From: Candidatus Pantoea floridensis
GTDB taxonomy: Bacteria; Pseudomonadota; Gammaproteobacteria; Enterobacterales; Enterobacteriaceae
Assembly (NCBI RefSeq): GCF_900215435.1
Contig: NZ_OCMY01000001.1
Span: 124,001 to 188,000, forward strand
Length of the DNA: 64,000 nt
Direction: 5' to 3'
Below the pieces are notes generated by a model. It made no database searches, was not told the origin of the DNA, and was given only the letters and a program-made list of their open reading frames with translations. The position numbers were made by a program, and so were the translations under genes. Below are positions 1 through 9,105 of this stretch, one piece after another (the stretch's first letter is position 1; each line of letters begins with the position of its first letter).

Positions 1-33
1 TAAGGTAAGCAAAATGTCTTAGGGAGCAGTTTT

Positions 34-702
34 ATGTCATACCGTCGTCCTGTTTTGGCCGCCATCTTTGATATGGACGGATTGTTGATTGACTCTGAAC
101 CGTTATGGGATCGGGCTGAGTTGGATATTTTCGCCAGCCTCAATGTGGATATCACCCGCCGCCATGAATTACCGGATACGCTAGGTCTGCGCATCGATCA
201 AACCGTGCGCATGTGGTATGAAGCGCTGCCCTGGAACGGTCCGGACCAGCAGGAAGTGACAAAGCGCATCATTGCGCGTGCGATCGCGCTGGTTGAAGAG
301 ACACGTCCGCTGCTGCCGGGCGTGGAGCAGGCGCTGCAACTGTGCCAGCAGCAAGGTTTGAAAATCGGTCTCGCCTCCGCTTCGCCCCTGCACATGCTGG
401 AACGCGTGCTGGAGATGTTCGACCTGCGCAACTACTTTGACGTGCTGGCTTCAGCCGAAGCGTTGCCCTACAGCAAACCGCACCCGCAGGTTTACCTGGA
501 TGCGGCAGCCAAACTGGGGATTGATCCCTTGAACTGCGTAACGCTGGAAGACTCGTTCAACGGCATGATCGCCACCAAAGCGGCACGCATGCGTTCGATT
601 GTAGTGCCTGCCCCCGAACATCGTGATGATGCGCGCTGGTCGCTGGCGAATGTTACTCTTGATGATTTAACCCAGCTCAAACCCGAGCATCTGCACGGTT
701 AA
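34..702 (+). CDS. hxpB: Hexitol / 2-deoxyglucose-6-phosphate phosphatase, HAD family
   Basis: A 222-residue HAD-superfamily phosphatase that matches E. coli HxpB (YniC) along its length from memory. It removes phosphate from sugar and sugar-alcohol phosphates (2-deoxyglucose-6-P, sorbitol-6-P) in the cytosol and is thought to relieve sugar-phosphate stress. Visible motifs are the nucleophile motif FDMDGLLIDSE (Asp13 and Asp15), the Ser motif ASASPL near residue 116, Lys in YSKPHPQVYL near 150, and the acidic LEDSFNGM near 173. The ATG has an AGGGAG ribosome-binding site 7 nt upstream. It is followed at once by a strong terminator, so it is probably a single-gene unit or the last gene of one starting outside the window. 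Confidence 0.93.
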   Translation: MSYRRPVLAAIFDMDGLLIDSEPLWDRAELDIFASLNVDITRRHELPDTLGLRIDQTVRMWYEALPWNGPDQQEVTKRIIARAIALVEETRPLLPGVEQALQLCQQQGLKIGLASASPLHMLERVLEMFDLRNYFDVLASAEALPYSKPHPQVYLDAAAKLGIDPLNCVTLEDSFNGMIATKAARMRSIVVPAPEHRDDARWSLANVTLDDLTQLKPEHLHG

Positions 703-707
703 CCGTC

Positions 708-730
708 GCCCGCTGAACGCGGGCTTTTTT
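708..730 (+). terminator. Intrinsic terminator after hxpB
   Basis: A GCCCGC/GCGGGC stem with a 5-nt loop followed by six T residues, starting 5 nt after the hxpB stop codon. Confidence 0.85.
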
Positions 731-756
731 ATGCAATTTGATCAACTGCTCAAATA

Positions 757-775
757 AATAAAACATCGTTTCATT
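757..775. promoter_or_regulatory. KdgR-like operator upstream of kduI
   Basis: AATAAAAC-ATC-GTTTCATT is an almost perfect inverted repeat with one mismatch between arms. It resembles the enterobacterial KdgR box (AATGAAAC...GTTTCATT type) and lies about 85 bp before the kduI start. KdgR represses pectin/hexuronate catabolic genes and is released by 2-keto-3-deoxygluconate; that role is family knowledge and the assignment here is inferred from the motif and from kduID downstream. Confidence 0.65.
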
Positions 776-859
776 TTTATTGAATTCGCATCCCATCCTG
801 CCTAAGATGCCCAAAGACCCGCATCGGGACCACTTCCTTTGACTCTTGAGAGGCCTGAG

Positions 860-1696
860 ATGGACGTTCGTCAAAGCATACACAGCGATCACGCCAAAAC
901 CCTCGACACCGCCGGTTTACGCCGCGAGTTTCTCATCGAGAAAATTTTCGACGCTGACAATTACACCCTCACTTACAGCCATATTGACCGCATCATCATC
1001 GGTGGCGTAATGCCGGTGCATACAGCAGTCACTATTGGCCATGAAGTCGGCAAGCAGTTAGGCGTCAGTTACTTCCTCGAACGCCGCGAGCTCGGCGTGA
1101 TTAACATCGGCGGACCGGGCTTAATTGAAGTAGACGGCAAAACCTGGGAGATTGGCCAGCAGGAAGCACTGTATGTTGGGCAAGGTGCGCAGAGCGTGAT
1201 TTTTCGCAGCAGCGATGCCCATCATCCCGCGAAGTTTTACTACAACAGCGCACCGGCGCACACGCGTTATCCTGACAAAAAAATCACCCTCAACGAAGCG
1301 GTTAAAGCCACGCTGGGCGATGCCGCCACCTCGAATCGTCGCACTATCAATAAATTCATCGTGCCGGATGTGTTGCCTACCTGCCAGCTGACCATGGGCT
1401 TAACCCGCCTCGATGACGGTAACTTGTGGAATACCATGCCGTGTCACACGCATGAGCGCCGCATGGAAGTCTATTTCTACTTTCATATGGCCGATGACAG
1501 CGCGGTATTCCACATGATGGGCCAGCCGCAAGAGACGCGTCATTTGCTGGTGCACAATGAGCAGGCGGTGATTTCCCCCAGCTGGTCGATTCATGCTGGC
1601 GTCGGTACGCAGCGTTATACCTTTATCTGGGGGATGGTAGGTGAAAACCAGGTGTTTGATGACATGGACCACGTCAACATCAGCGCGCTGCGCTAA
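860..1696 (+). CDS. kduI: 5-keto-4-deoxyuronate isomerase KduI
   Basis: A 278-residue cupin-type isomerase that converts 5-keto-4-deoxyuronate into 2,5-diketo-3-deoxygluconate, a step in breakdown of unsaturated uronates from pectin-like polymers. It matches E. coli KduI at the start (MDVRQSIHS) and throughout. The metal-binding stretch [15 protein letters not shown] (about residues 193-207) and the later His in WSIHAGVGT are present. An upstream TTG at 839 extends the frame by 7 residues, but the ATG at 860 has a GAGAGG site and aligns with the family start. kduD follows after 12 nt, so the two are an operon, probably under the KdgR-like box upstream. Confidence 0.95.
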   Translation: MDVRQSIHSDHAKTLDTAGLRREFLIEKIFDADNYTLTYSHIDRIIIGGVMPVHTAVTIGHEVGKQLGVSYFLERRELGVINIGGPGLIEVDGKTWEIGQQEALYVGQGAQSVIFRSSDAHHPAKFYYNSAPAHTRYPDKKITLNEAVKATLGDAATSNRRTINKFIVPDVLPTCQLTMGLTRLDDGNLWNTMPCHTHERRMEVYFYFHMADDSAVFHMMGQPQETRHLLVHNEQAVISPSWSIHAGVGTQRYTFIWGMVGENQVFDDMDHVNISALR

Positions 1697-1708
1697 CAAG
1701 GAGCAATC

Positions 1709-2470
1709 ATGATACTCAATGCATTTAATCTGGAAGGCAAAGTGGCGCTGATTACTGGCTGCAATACCGGACTGGGCCAGGGCATGGCGCTCGGTTTAGC
1801 GCAGGCGGGTTGTGACATTATTGGCGTCAACCGCGCGGGGCCTGACGATACCCAAGCTAAAGTCGTGGCGCTAGGACGCCGCTTCTGGTCGATACAGGCC
1901 GATCTCACCCAATCTTCCGTGGTTCCACACGTTGTTGAACAGGCGGTAGCCTACGCTGGTCGTATTGATATTCTGGTCAACAACGCCGGCATTATTCGCC
2001 GCGAAGATGCGCTTAATTTCAGCGAAAAAGATTGGGATGATGTGATGAACATTAACAGTAAGAGTCTGTTCTTCCTGTCGCAGCGGGTGGCGCGTCAGTT
2101 TATCGCGCAAGGCCATGGCGGCAAGATCATCAATATTGCCTCAATGCTCTCGTTCCAGGGCGGCATTCGCGTGCCCTCCTATACCGCCTCGAAAAGCGCG
2201 GTGATGGGCTTAACACGCCTGATGGCAAATGAATGGGCAAAACACGGTATCAACGTCAACGCCATTGCGCCGGGTTATATGGCGACCAATAATACTGAGC
2301 AGTTGCGCAGTGATGAAGCGCGCAATGAGGAGATTTTAGGCCGTATTCCTGCCGGACGCTGGGGCATTCCTGACGACATGATGGGGCCGATTGTCTTCCT
2401 CGCCTCAAGCGCTGCAAACTACGTGCACGGTTACACGCTGGCTGTCGACGGCGGATGGTTAGCACGCTAA
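1709..2470 (+). CDS. kduD: 2-dehydro-3-deoxy-D-gluconate 5-dehydrogenase KduD
   Basis: A 253-residue short-chain dehydrogenase, the normal length for KduD. It reduces 2,5-diketo-3-deoxygluconate to 2-keto-3-deoxygluconate using NADH. Visible are the nucleotide-binding TGCNTGLGQG near residues 17-26, the NNAG motif near 92, the catalytic Ser in NIASMLS and the YxxxK pair in PSYTASKSA. The ATG is preceded by AAGGAG. It is the second gene of kduID. Product feeding into KdgK/Eda would need genes outside this window. Confidence 0.95.
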   Translation: MILNAFNLEGKVALITGCNTGLGQGMALGLAQAGCDIIGVNRAGPDDTQAKVVALGRRFWSIQADLTQSSVVPHVVEQAVAYAGRIDILVNNAGIIRREDALNFSEKDWDDVMNINSKSLFFLSQRVARQFIAQGHGGKIINIASMLSFQGGIRVPSYTASKSAVMGLTRLMANEWAKHGINVNAIAPGYMATNNTEQLRSDEARNEEILGRIPAGRWGIPDDMMGPIVFLASSAANYVHGYTLAVDGGWLAR

Positions 2471-2483
2471 GCTAACCCCTTAT

Positions 2484-2510
2484 TTTCCCGCGTCATTGTG
2501 GCGCGGGAAA
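2484..2510 (+). terminator. Hairpin after kduD
   Basis: A 9-bp stem TTTCCCGCG/CGCGGGAAA with a 9-nt loop, 13 nt after the kduD stop. There is no T-tract, so it may be a transcript 3' end stabiliser or a weak terminator. Confidence 0.5.
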
Positions 2511-2570
2511 GCAGAAATTATTAACGCTTCGTTACAGCGTCACCATTCTCATTTACTGGATAAATCCCTA

Positions 2571-2590
2571 TACTGGATGCATCGACAGTT
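2571..2590 (+). promoter_or_regulatory. LexA (SOS) box of ydjM
   Basis: TACTGGATGCATCGACAGTT fits CTG-N10-CAG with flanking T/A bases typical of LexA operators, and lies 20 bp before the ydjM ATG. A -10-like TATACT (2569-2574) overlaps its left edge, so LexA would block the promoter. A further partial CTGG half-site occurs at 2556. E. coli ydjM is also LexA-controlled. Confidence 0.85.
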
Positions 2591-2610
2591 TTATGCAGCC
2601 AGGTTCCATC

Positions 2611-3201
2611 ATGACGGCCGAAGGCCATATCATTTTTGCCATTGCCAGCGCCATTTTTGCCAAGCGTGCGGAACTGACGCCAGTCCTGGCCAGCGCCGAC
2701 TGGTGGCATTTGGTGCCTGCTGCATTGCTAACCTGCCTGCTTCCCGATATCGATCACCCTAAATCCGTGTTAGGCCAGCGGCTAAGGTGGCTATCGCACC
2801 CCATTGCCCGCGCTTTTGGTCACCGCGGCTTTACTCACAGTTTACTGGCCGTGGCGGTGGGGTTGTGGCTGTTCCAGATTAACGTGCCTGCCGACTGGTT
2901 TTTGCCCGCTGATGTGCTGCAAGGCATGACGCTTGGCTATCTCAGCCACATCGTGGCCGATATGCTCACCCCCGCAGGCGTGCCGCTGCTGTGGCCCTGC
3001 CGTTGGCGCTTCCGCTTACCAATTCTTAATAGTCAAAAAGGTAACCAACTTGAACGCGCGCTTTGTCTCGCGCTGGTCGGTTATGCCTTATGGTTCCCGC
3101 CCGGAATGCCCTCTTTTGGTGCCAATGGCTGGCCGGAACAACTGTTCAATACGCTACAAAATGGCGTCGGTCGCATGGTTAATGGTCGAAACGGTCAATA
3201 A
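2611..3201 (+). CDS. ydjM: SOS-induced inner-membrane metal-dependent hydrolase YdjM
   Basis: A 196-residue member of the YdjM/YbcI membrane-bound hydrolase family, the same length as E. coli YdjM. It has several hydrophobic segments and conserved metal-type motifs: LLPDIDHPKS (about residues 44-53), FGHRGFTHSLL (about 69-79) and SHIVADMLTPAGVPLLWP (about 110-127). An in-frame ATG at 2593 would add six residues but would begin inside the operator region; the ATG at 2611 matches the family N-terminus MTAEGH. The molecular role is unknown; induction by DNA damage is expected from the LexA box immediately upstream. Confidence 0.9.
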   Translation: MTAEGHIIFAIASAIFAKRAELTPVLASADWWHLVPAALLTCLLPDIDHPKSVLGQRLRWLSHPIARAFGHRGFTHSLLAVAVGLWLFQINVPADWFLPADVLQGMTLGYLSHIVADMLTPAGVPLLWPCRWRFRLPILNSQKGNQLERALCLALVGYALWFPPGMPSFGANGWPEQLFNTLQNGVGRMVNGRNGQ

Positions 3202-3354
3202 CCACTCAAATACAGCGATAAAGTTATAAAACATTCTTTTTGGGTATAAGCCCGCCCAACGCTGAACTGATAACATTCTAAATATTCCCTAACGGGGACT
3301 TACTGTTATCCGCGCCATCATAATCTGCTGGCGCGGCACACTCTGGAGTTGAGC

Positions 3355-4746
3355 ATGGATTTTCCCCTAATCATTAATATTGTGGCGTTTATCGCGCTAC
3401 TGATTCTGTTGAATCGCATTGGCAACCAAAGCTGGAGCCTGTCAAAGCGCGTGCTGACCGGTTTGGTATTGGGCGTGGCCTTCGGTCTGGCGCTGCAAAC
3501 CATCTACGGCGAAAACAGCGCCACGGTAAAAGCGTCAATTGGTTGGTTCAATATCGTCGGTAATGGCTACGTTCAGCTGTTGCAAATGATTGTGATGCCG
3601 CTGGTTTTCGCTTCGATTCTGAGCGCCGTTGCGCGTCTGCATAATGCCTCATCGCTAGGTAAAATCAGCGTGCTAACCATTGGCGTGCTGCTGGTGACAA
3701 CCGCGATTTCCGCGCTGGTCGGCGTACTGGTTACCGGCCTGTTCGGCCTAAGCGCTGAAGGTCTGGTACAGGGTGCGCAGGAAACCGCGCGTCTGAGTGC
3801 GATTCAAAGCAACTATGTTGGCAAAGTCGCTGACCTCAGCACGCCGCAGCTGCTGCTGTCGTTCATTCCGAAAAACCCGTTTGCCGATCTGGCCGGTGCC
3901 AACCCTACTTCCATCATTAGCGTGGTGATTTTCGCTGCCTTCCTCGGCGTGGCGGCGCTGCAACTACTGAAAGATGACAAGGTCAAAGGCGAGCGCGTGC
4001 TGGTGGCGATCGATACTTTGCAATCCTGGGTGATGAAGCTGGTACGTTTGATCATGAAGCTGACGCCGTACGGTGTGCTGGCGTTGATGACCAAAGTGGT
4101 GGCCGGCTCCAATCTGCAGGACATCATTAAACTGGGTGGTTTTGTTGTTGCATCGTATCTCGGTCTGGCCATTATGTTTGCCGTGCACGCCCTGCTGCTG
4201 TCGGTCAACGGCATCAACCCAATGCGCTTCTTCCGTAAAGTGTGGCCGGTGATCACCTTCGCTTTCACCAGCCGCTCCAGCGCCGCGAGCATTCCGTTGA
4301 ATGTGGAAACGCAGACGCGTCGCCTCGGCGTACCCGAATCCATTGCCAGCTTCTCTGCATCGTTTGGTGCCACCATTGGTCAGAACGGTTGTGCGGGCTT
4401 GTATCCGACGATGCTGGCGGTGATGGTTGCTCCTACGGTTGGCATCAATCCCTTCGATCCGATGTGGATTGCCACGCTGGTGGGTATCGTGACGCTGAGT
4501 TCCGCCGGTGTGGCGGGCGTCGGTGGCGGTGCAACGTTTGCCGCGCTGATCGTGTTGCCGGCGATGGGCCTGCCGGTCACGCTGGTCGCGCTGCTGATCT
4601 CCATCGAGCCGCTGATTGATATGGGCCGTACCGCGCTCAACGTTAATGGCTCAATGACGGCCGGTTCACTTACCAGCCGCTGGCTCGGTTTGACCGACAA
4701 AAAAGTGTTAGAGAGCGACGAACATGCTGAATTGGCGCACCGCTAA
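3355..4746 (+). CDS. tcyP: L-cystine / dicarboxylate-type symporter TcyP
   Basis: A 463-residue secondary transporter of the DAACS family that imports cystine across the inner membrane, almost colinear with E. coli TcyP (YdjN), including length. Hydrophobic segments run through most of the protein. The conserved [15 protein letters not shown] hairpin region (about residues 304-318) and the [16 protein letters not shown] stretch are intact. The chosen ATG follows CTGGAG at 3343-3348; a TTG two codons upstream also lies in frame. In E. coli it is a CysB/sulfur-starvation gene; I cannot confirm a CysB site in the 150-bp AT-rich leader. A strong terminator follows. Confidence 0.93.
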   Translation: MDFPLIINIVAFIALLILLNRIGNQSWSLSKRVLTGLVLGVAFGLALQTIYGENSATVKASIGWFNIVGNGYVQLLQMIVMPLVFASILSAVARLHNASSLGKISVLTIGVLLVTTAISALVGVLVTGLFGLSAEGLVQGAQETARLSAIQSNYVGKVADLSTPQLLLSFIPKNPFADLAGANPTSIISVVIFAAFLGVAALQLLKDDKVKGERVLVAIDTLQSWVMKLVRLIMKLTPYGVLALMTKVVAGSNLQDIIKLGGFVVASYLGLAIMFAVHALLLSVNGINPMRFFRKVWPVITFAFTSRSSAASIPLNVETQTRRLGVPESIASFSASFGATIGQNGCAGLYPTMLAVMVAPTVGINPFDPMWIATLVGIVTLSSAGVAGVGGGATFAALIVLPAMGLPVTLVALLISIEPLIDMGRTALNVNGSMTAGSLTSRWLGLTDKKVLESDEHAELAHR

Positions 4747-4763
4747 CGCACCGCATTAACACA

Positions 4764-4795
4764 ACGGCAGGCCAATGGGCCTGCCGTTTTTTTAT
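4764..4795 (+). terminator. Intrinsic terminator after tcyP
   Basis: A 10-bp stem ACGGCAGGCC/GGCCTGCCGT with an AATG loop followed by seven T residues, 17 nt after the tcyP stop. Confidence 0.9.
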
Positions 4796-4943
4796 GTCCT
4801 TTTCTCCCCAATTCCCCCCAATCATGGCGGCTGTGTCAGGAAAGCGTTAAGCATAGTAAACAGAGGAAAAATCGACCGCTTTTCGCTTGAGTTTTGCCGC
4901 CAGAAGGCCAATTCTGCTGCTAATCACAGCAGGAGAATCACCG

Positions 4944-5339
4944 ATGAAAAATGTTATCGCCTCGGTGCTGGCGTTAACCTTATTAACACCAGCTATAAGT
5001 CATGCGTATCCCGGCGGTTGGGGCCCTGGTCCGCATTGGGGGAGAGATCCCCATTGGGGAAGAGGCCCGCATTGGGGTGGGCCTGGCCCGCTACGCTTCT
5101 TACCTGAAGCGGCAACGGCGGTGCTGATTGGCGGACTCACCTACTACATGCTGAATGGCAGCTACTATCAGCGTCAGGGCGACACTTACGTGGTAGTACA
5201 ACCGCCTGACAGCCCGCCCGCTGGCGGCATGCGCGTGCTCGATTTCAATGGCAAGCGCTACTATGTGCAGGAAGGTCATTACTACCAGCGCGAAATCGGC
5301 GGCAGCTATATTGAAGTGCCTCGCCCTTACGGCTTATAA
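4944..5339 (+). CDS. Small secreted DUF6515-like protein with a Gly/Pro/His/Trp-rich segment
   Basis: A 131-residue predicted exported protein. Residues 1-21 form a Sec signal peptide ending near SHA/YP. Next comes a low-complexity segment of repeated PHWG units (about residues 23-46), then a short hydrophobic helix (AATAVLIGGLTYYML) and a C-terminal part with two YYQR/YYVQ repeats typical of DUF6515-like envelope proteins. The start is set by AGGAG 8 nt before the ATG; an in-frame codon further upstream would bury the signal peptide. Function is unknown. It stands alone between two terminators. The family name is from pattern recognition only. Confidence 0.75.
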   Translation: MKNVIASVLALTLLTPAISHAYPGGWGPGPHWGRDPHWGRGPHWGGPGPLRFLPEAATAVLIGGLTYYMLNGSYYQRQGDTYVVVQPPDSPPAGGMRVLDFNGKRYYVQEGHYYQREIGGSYIEVPRPYGL

Positions 5340-5353
5340 GCCTGCAACGAAAA

Positions 5354-5378
5354 ACGGCCCGTCAATGACGGGCCGTTT
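5354..5378. terminator. Bidirectional terminator between DUF6515-like gene and osmE
   Basis: A near-perfect palindrome, ACGGCCCGTC / GACGGGCCGT around a short loop, with A residues on the left and TTTATTATT on the right. It lies between two convergent genes and can end both transcripts. Confidence 0.85.
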
Positions 5379-5393
5379 ATTATTCTGCTGCGC

Positions 5394-5729
5394 TTATTGC
5401 GCCGCTTGCGGGTCGGTATCGTAATCCTTACAGCTCTGGAAGCCGTAATTCATCACGCGACCGGTATCGTTATAGCTCACGAAGTAGGTCTGCGGTTTAC
5501 CGTCACGCTCGCCAATCACGTAAGTCTGGCAGGTACCGCGCGCATGAACCATGGTGATTTCGGTTGAGGCTGGACCTGCAATCTGACGCACTTGATCACG
5601 CGTCATGCCTTTTTTCACATCCTTTACCACCGGCTTGGTTACGTAGCTTTCAGCTTTGTCATAAGTCGTACAACCCGACAGGGCTGCCAGCGTCATAGCG
5701 GCAGCGATACATCCCATCACTTTATTCAT
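5394..5729 (-). CDS. osmE: Osmotically inducible outer-membrane lipoprotein OsmE
   Basis: A 111-residue lipoprotein matching E. coli OsmE (112 aa). A type II signal peptide ends in LSGC, so Cys20 is the lipid-modified residue. The rest is a SmpA/OmlA-like (BamE-like) fold with [20 protein letters not shown] and the C-terminal [12 protein letters not shown]. An upstream in-frame ATG at 5756 would place nine charged residues before the signal; the ATG at 5729 has GAGGAA upstream. In E. coli it is induced by osmotic stress and stationary phase. As in E. coli, nadE lies nearby on the other strand, but here an efflux gene separates them. Confidence 0.92.
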   Translation of the reverse strand: MNKVMGCIAAAMTLAALSGCTTYDKAESYVTKPVVKDVKKGMTRDQVRQIAGPASTEITMVHARGTCQTYVIGERDGKPQTYFVSYNDTGRVMNYGFQSCKDYDTDPQAAQ

Positions 5730-5921
5730 GTTGTTGTTCCTCGTTTTTTTGTCCATGTGAAGTAAGCCTGGAACATAAATCCAGATTTATCAACTTTATG
5801 GGATAAATTTCACCAAAATCTTAAGCGTCAGGTTTTCGTAAAAATGCTGTGTTGATGCGCCAGGGTTCGTATAATCACCCGCGAAAAAATACCGATAGCA
5901 ATGAATTAAGACTGAGGATAA

Positions 5922-7112
5922 ATGACACCTGCACCTTCTCACCGCCTGGTTTATGCCATTACGCTGGGGCTGCTCGCGGCACTCGGGCCACTTTGTATCG
6001 ATCTTTATCTACCTGCGCTGCCGGAACTGGCGCGCGATCTGCACACCGAAACGGCCACGGCGCAGCTGAGCCTAACGGCAGGTTTGCTCGGTTTGGGGGC
6101 CGGCCAGCTGCTGTTTGGACCAATGAGCGACAAATTTGGTCGCCTCCGTCCGTTACTGTTATCGCTGATATTGCTGTTTATTGCCTCGATTGGCTGCGCG
6201 CTGGCAAAAGATATCAACGCGTTGCTGGTGGCTCGTCTGTTTGAAGGATTGGCCGGTGCGGGCGGTGCCGTGCTGTCGCGCGCCATTGCCCGCGATATGT
6301 ACAGCGGCCATGAATTAACGCGTTTCTTTGCTCTGCTGATGCTGGTCAACGGCCTGGCACCGATTGGTGCGCCGGTGCTGGGCGGCGCGTTAATGACGGT
6401 GCTTAACTGGCGCGGCATTTTCGTGGTGCTCGGCTGCATTGCCATTGTGTTAATTTTCCTCACGCGCTGGAAGCTGCATGAAACCTTACCGGCCGAACGT
6501 CGTAGCCAGGGATCGATTTTTTCAGCGTGGGCAGCACTGGGCCAGGTGGTGACGCATCGTCAGTTCATGGGCTTCTGCCTGACGCAGGGTTTCATGATGT
6601 CCGGTATGTTTGCCTACATCGGGGCGTCACCGTTTGTGCTGCAGCAGCTTTACGGACTCACGCCGCAAGCATTCAGCTTCTGCTTCGCCGCCAACGGCCT
6701 CGGCCTGATTATTGCATCCCAAACCAGTGCACGCCTCTGCCCGCTGTGGGGAGAATATCGCGTGTTGAAAGGCGGTCTTACGCTGGCGTTTGTGGCGTCA
6801 AGCTGTTTACTGCTGGCTGGACTAACAGGTGCCGCGCTGCCGATCCTGCTGGTGGCCCTGTTCTTCACCATTGCCAGTAATGGCGTGATTGCCACCACAG
6901 CCTCCTCCCTGGCAATGCAGAGCCAGGGACATCGTGCGGGCAGCGCATCGGCGGTTATCGGCGTGTGTATGTTTACCTTTGGTGCCATTAGCGTGCCAAT
7001 CACCGGCCTGGGCGGCACCTCGGTGGTGAGCATGACGGGCACGATTTTTGGCTGCTTCATGCTGGCGATTGTGTCGTTCAATATATTGGTACAGAAATCA
7101 AAAAGCGCCTGA
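5922..7112 (+). CDS. Bcr/CflA-family MFS drug efflux transporter
   Basis: A 396-residue major facilitator of the DHA1 group, resembling Bcr (bicyclomycin resistance) proteins in length and motifs. About 12 hydrophobic helices are visible. Motif A-like GPMSDKFGRLRPLLLS lies near residues 66-81, DLYLPALPEL near the end of helix 1, and a second conserved stretch ARDMYSG before helix 5. It probably exports small hydrophobic compounds with proton exchange; the substrate cannot be told from sequence. The ATG has a GAGGA-like site. It sits between osmE and nadE, where E. coli has no such gene, so it may be a lineage-specific insertion. Confidence 0.85.
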   Translation: MTPAPSHRLVYAITLGLLAALGPLCIDLYLPALPELARDLHTETATAQLSLTAGLLGLGAGQLLFGPMSDKFGRLRPLLLSLILLFIASIGCALAKDINALLVARLFEGLAGAGGAVLSRAIARDMYSGHELTRFFALLMLVNGLAPIGAPVLGGALMTVLNWRGIFVVLGCIAIVLIFLTRWKLHETLPAERRSQGSIFSAWAALGQVVTHRQFMGFCLTQGFMMSGMFAYIGASPFVLQQLYGLTPQAFSFCFAANGLGLIIASQTSARLCPLWGEYRVLKGGLTLAFVASSCLLLAGLTGAALPILLVALFFTIASNGVIATTASSLAMQSQGHRAGSASAVIGVCMFTFGAISVPITGLGGTSVVSMTGTIFGCFMLAIVSFNILVQKSKSA

Positions 7113-7229
7113 TTTGTAAGCTTTTAACTTCGACAATAATCCGTGCGGCTTGTTGTTTGGGGACAGAGGCGTTAGCTTTAGCAGATGATTCGCATTGTGC
7201 CGTCAGGCTACTGACTTGAGGAGAGGTCC

Positions 7230-8057
7230 ATGTCATTGCAACAGGAAATCATTGAAGCCCTTGGTGTTAAGCCCGTTATTGACCCGCAGCAGGAGATCCG
7301 CGTCAGCGTTGATTTCCTGAAATCCTATCTGCAAGCCCACCCGTTTTTGAAAACGCTGGTCCTCGGTATCAGCGGCGGCCAGGATTCCACGCTTACCGGC
7401 ATTTTGTCACAAACGGCAATTCGCGAACTGCGTGCAGAGACCGGCGATAATGACTACACCTTTATCGCCGTACGCTTGCCGTATGGCGTGCAGGCCGATG
7501 AGCAGGATTGTCAGGATGCGCTGGCATTTATCCAGCCGGACCGCACGCTGGTGGTGAATATTAAAGAAGCGATCCTGGCCAGTGAACGTGCATTGAAAGA
7601 GGCGGGTATTACCGTTTCAGATTTCGTGCGTGGCAATGAGAAAGCCCGTGAGCGCATGAAAGCGCAGTACAGCATTGCCGGCATGACCAAAGGTGTGGTG
7701 GTAGGAACGGATCATGCGGCTGAGGCGATCACCGGCTTCTTCACAAAATACGGCGATGGCGGCAGCGATATCAATCCGATCTTCCGCTTGCATAAAGGCC
7801 AGGGCAAACAGCTGCTGAAAACGCTCGGCTGCCCGGAACATCTCTATCTGAAGCATCCGACGGCCGATCTGGAAGATGATCGCCCCGGCTTGCAGGATGA
7901 AGTGGCGCTTGGTGTCACCTATCAGCAAATCGACGCTTATCTGGAAGGCAAAACCATTGATGCCGCCGCGGCAAAAACTATTGAAGGCTGGTATCTGAAA
8001 ACCGAGCACAAACGTCGTCCGCCGATTACCGTGTTCGACGACTTCTGGAAGAAGTAA
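7230..8057 (+). CDS. nadE: NH3-dependent NAD+ synthetase NadE
   Basis: A 275-residue enzyme that amidates deamido-NAD to NAD using ammonia and ATP, matching E. coli NadE over its full length. The ATP-pyrophosphatase P-loop SGGQDSTL lies near residues 46-53. Other conserved stretches are [37 protein letters not shown] and the C-terminal [19 protein letters not shown]. There is no glutaminase domain, so ammonia is the direct nitrogen donor. GAGGAGAGG precedes the ATG. Confidence 0.96.
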   Translation: MSLQQEIIEALGVKPVIDPQQEIRVSVDFLKSYLQAHPFLKTLVLGISGGQDSTLTGILSQTAIRELRAETGDNDYTFIAVRLPYGVQADEQDCQDALAFIQPDRTLVVNIKEAILASERALKEAGITVSDFVRGNEKARERMKAQYSIAGMTKGVVVGTDHAAEAITGFFTKYGDGGSDINPIFRLHKGQGKQLLKTLGCPEHLYLKHPTADLEDDRPGLQDEVALGVTYQQIDAYLEGKTIDAAAAKTIEGWYLKTEHKRRPPITVFDDFWKK

Positions 8058-8067
8058 GCGCTCCTCC

Positions 8068-8090
8068 TTTCCCGCCGTCAATGCGGGAAA
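8068..8090 (+). terminator. Hairpin after nadE
   Basis: An 8-bp stem TTTCCCGC/GCGGGAAA, 10 nt after the nadE stop, followed by a pyrimidine-rich CTTTCTCCTCC stretch. Probable terminator. Confidence 0.65.
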
Positions 8091-8134
8091 CTTTCTCCTC
8101 CCCGCTGACTGGCGAGAAAAAGCACACTTTGATA

Positions 8135-8154
8135 CACTGGATGGACAACCAGTA
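8135..8154 (+). promoter_or_regulatory. LexA (SOS) box of cho
   Basis: CACTGGATGGACAACCAGTA fits CTG-N10-CAG with TA on the right side, 13 bp before the cho start codon. E. coli cho is a LexA regulon gene. Confidence 0.85.
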
Positions 8155-8167
8155 ATCGGAGTGTGCT

Positions 8168-9028
8168 TTGGTCAGACGTGCAGCCAGCCACCGCCTCGAT
8201 TTCGATGCGGCAGCAATCTATCAATATCCCGAACATCTACGTCAATGGCTGGAAGGGTTACCTAACCAGCCAGGCGTGTATACCTTCCATGGCGAAAATG
8301 AAAATCTGCCGTTGTATATCGGCAAAAGCGTTAACCTGCGCAGTCGGGTCATGGCACATTTTCGTACGCCAGATGAAGCCAGCATGCTGCGTCAGGCGCG
8401 GCGCGTGACCTGGATCCCCACCGCAGGAGATGTCGGTGCGCAGCTGCTGGAAGCGCAAATGATCAAAACTCAGCAGCCGCTATTCAACAAGCGACTTCGT
8501 AAAAATCGTCAGCTCTGTTCGCTGCAGTTAGGCGACGGCGCGCCGCAGGTGGTTTATGCGAAGGATCTCGACTTCTCCCGTTCGCCCAATCTTTATGGCC
8601 TGTTTCGCAGCCGCTTTGCCGCGCTGGAGAAACTGAAAACGCTTGCCGATGAGCAGCGCTTGTGTCACGGCCTGCTGGGACTGGAATCGTTGCGTCCGGG
8701 GCGAGGTTGTTTTCGTGCGGCGCTTAACCGCTGTGCCGGCGCGTGCTGCGGAAAGGAGTCGGTTGCTGCGCATCAGCAGCGTCTGCATGCCGCCTTAGAG
8801 CAGATGCGTATCCTGTGCTGGCCGTGGCAAGGTCCGGTTGGCATGGTGGAGCGCGGTGCCGATATTACGCAAATCCATGTGATCGATCACTGGTTCTGGC
8901 TGGGTTCGGTGAGTAGCGAAGCCGAAGCGCGCCAGCTGCAGCGTGCCTCGCACGGCTTTGATCATGATGGCTACAAAATCCTCTGCCGTCCGCTGCTCTC
9001 AGGCGTGTTCCCGCTGATCGAGCTATAA
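8168..9028 (+). CDS. cho: Excinuclease Cho (UvrC N-terminal homologue), SOS nuclease
   Basis: A 286-residue GIY-YIG endonuclease matching E. coli Cho. It makes the 3' incision at UvrAB-bound bulky lesions, as an alternative to UvrC. The GIY-YIG core is seen as PGVYTFHGENENLPLYIGKS (about residues 36-55), followed by the conserved Arg in NLRSRV. A Cys-rich motif RCAGACCGKES lies near 188-198. It lacks the UvrC C-terminal RNase H-like and HhH domains, as expected. The start is TTG, with CGGAG 6 nt upstream and the family N-terminus MVRR; no ATG fits. A LexA box overlaps the promoter region. Confidence 0.93.
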   Translation: MVRRAASHRLDFDAAAIYQYPEHLRQWLEGLPNQPGVYTFHGENENLPLYIGKSVNLRSRVMAHFRTPDEASMLRQARRVTWIPTAGDVGAQLLEAQMIKTQQPLFNKRLRKNRQLCSLQLGDGAPQVVYAKDLDFSRSPNLYGLFRSRFAALEKLKTLADEQRLCHGLLGLESLRPGRGCFRAALNRCAGACCGKESVAAHQQRLHAALEQMRILCWPWQGPVGMVERGADITQIHVIDHWFWLGSVSSEAEARQLQRASHGFDHDGYKILCRPLLSGVFPLIEL

Positions 9029-9032
9029 AAAA

Positions 9033-9087
9033 AACCGCCAACGTTGCCCAAAGCATCGAACGCAATGGACAACGTCGGCGGTCTCTA
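9033..9087. terminator. Imperfect bidirectional terminator between cho and spy
   Basis: ACCGCC and AACGTTG on the left pair with CAACGT and GGCGGT on the right around a large loop. It has an A-run on the left and TCTCTATTC on the right. It lies between convergent genes. Confidence 0.6.
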
Positions 9088-9105
9088 TTCAGTTAGCGAA
9101 AATGC

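Noticed and set aside
3813..4376. 187-codon minus-strand frame opposite tcyP
   Set aside because: Antisense to a full-length conserved transporter; no supporting signals.
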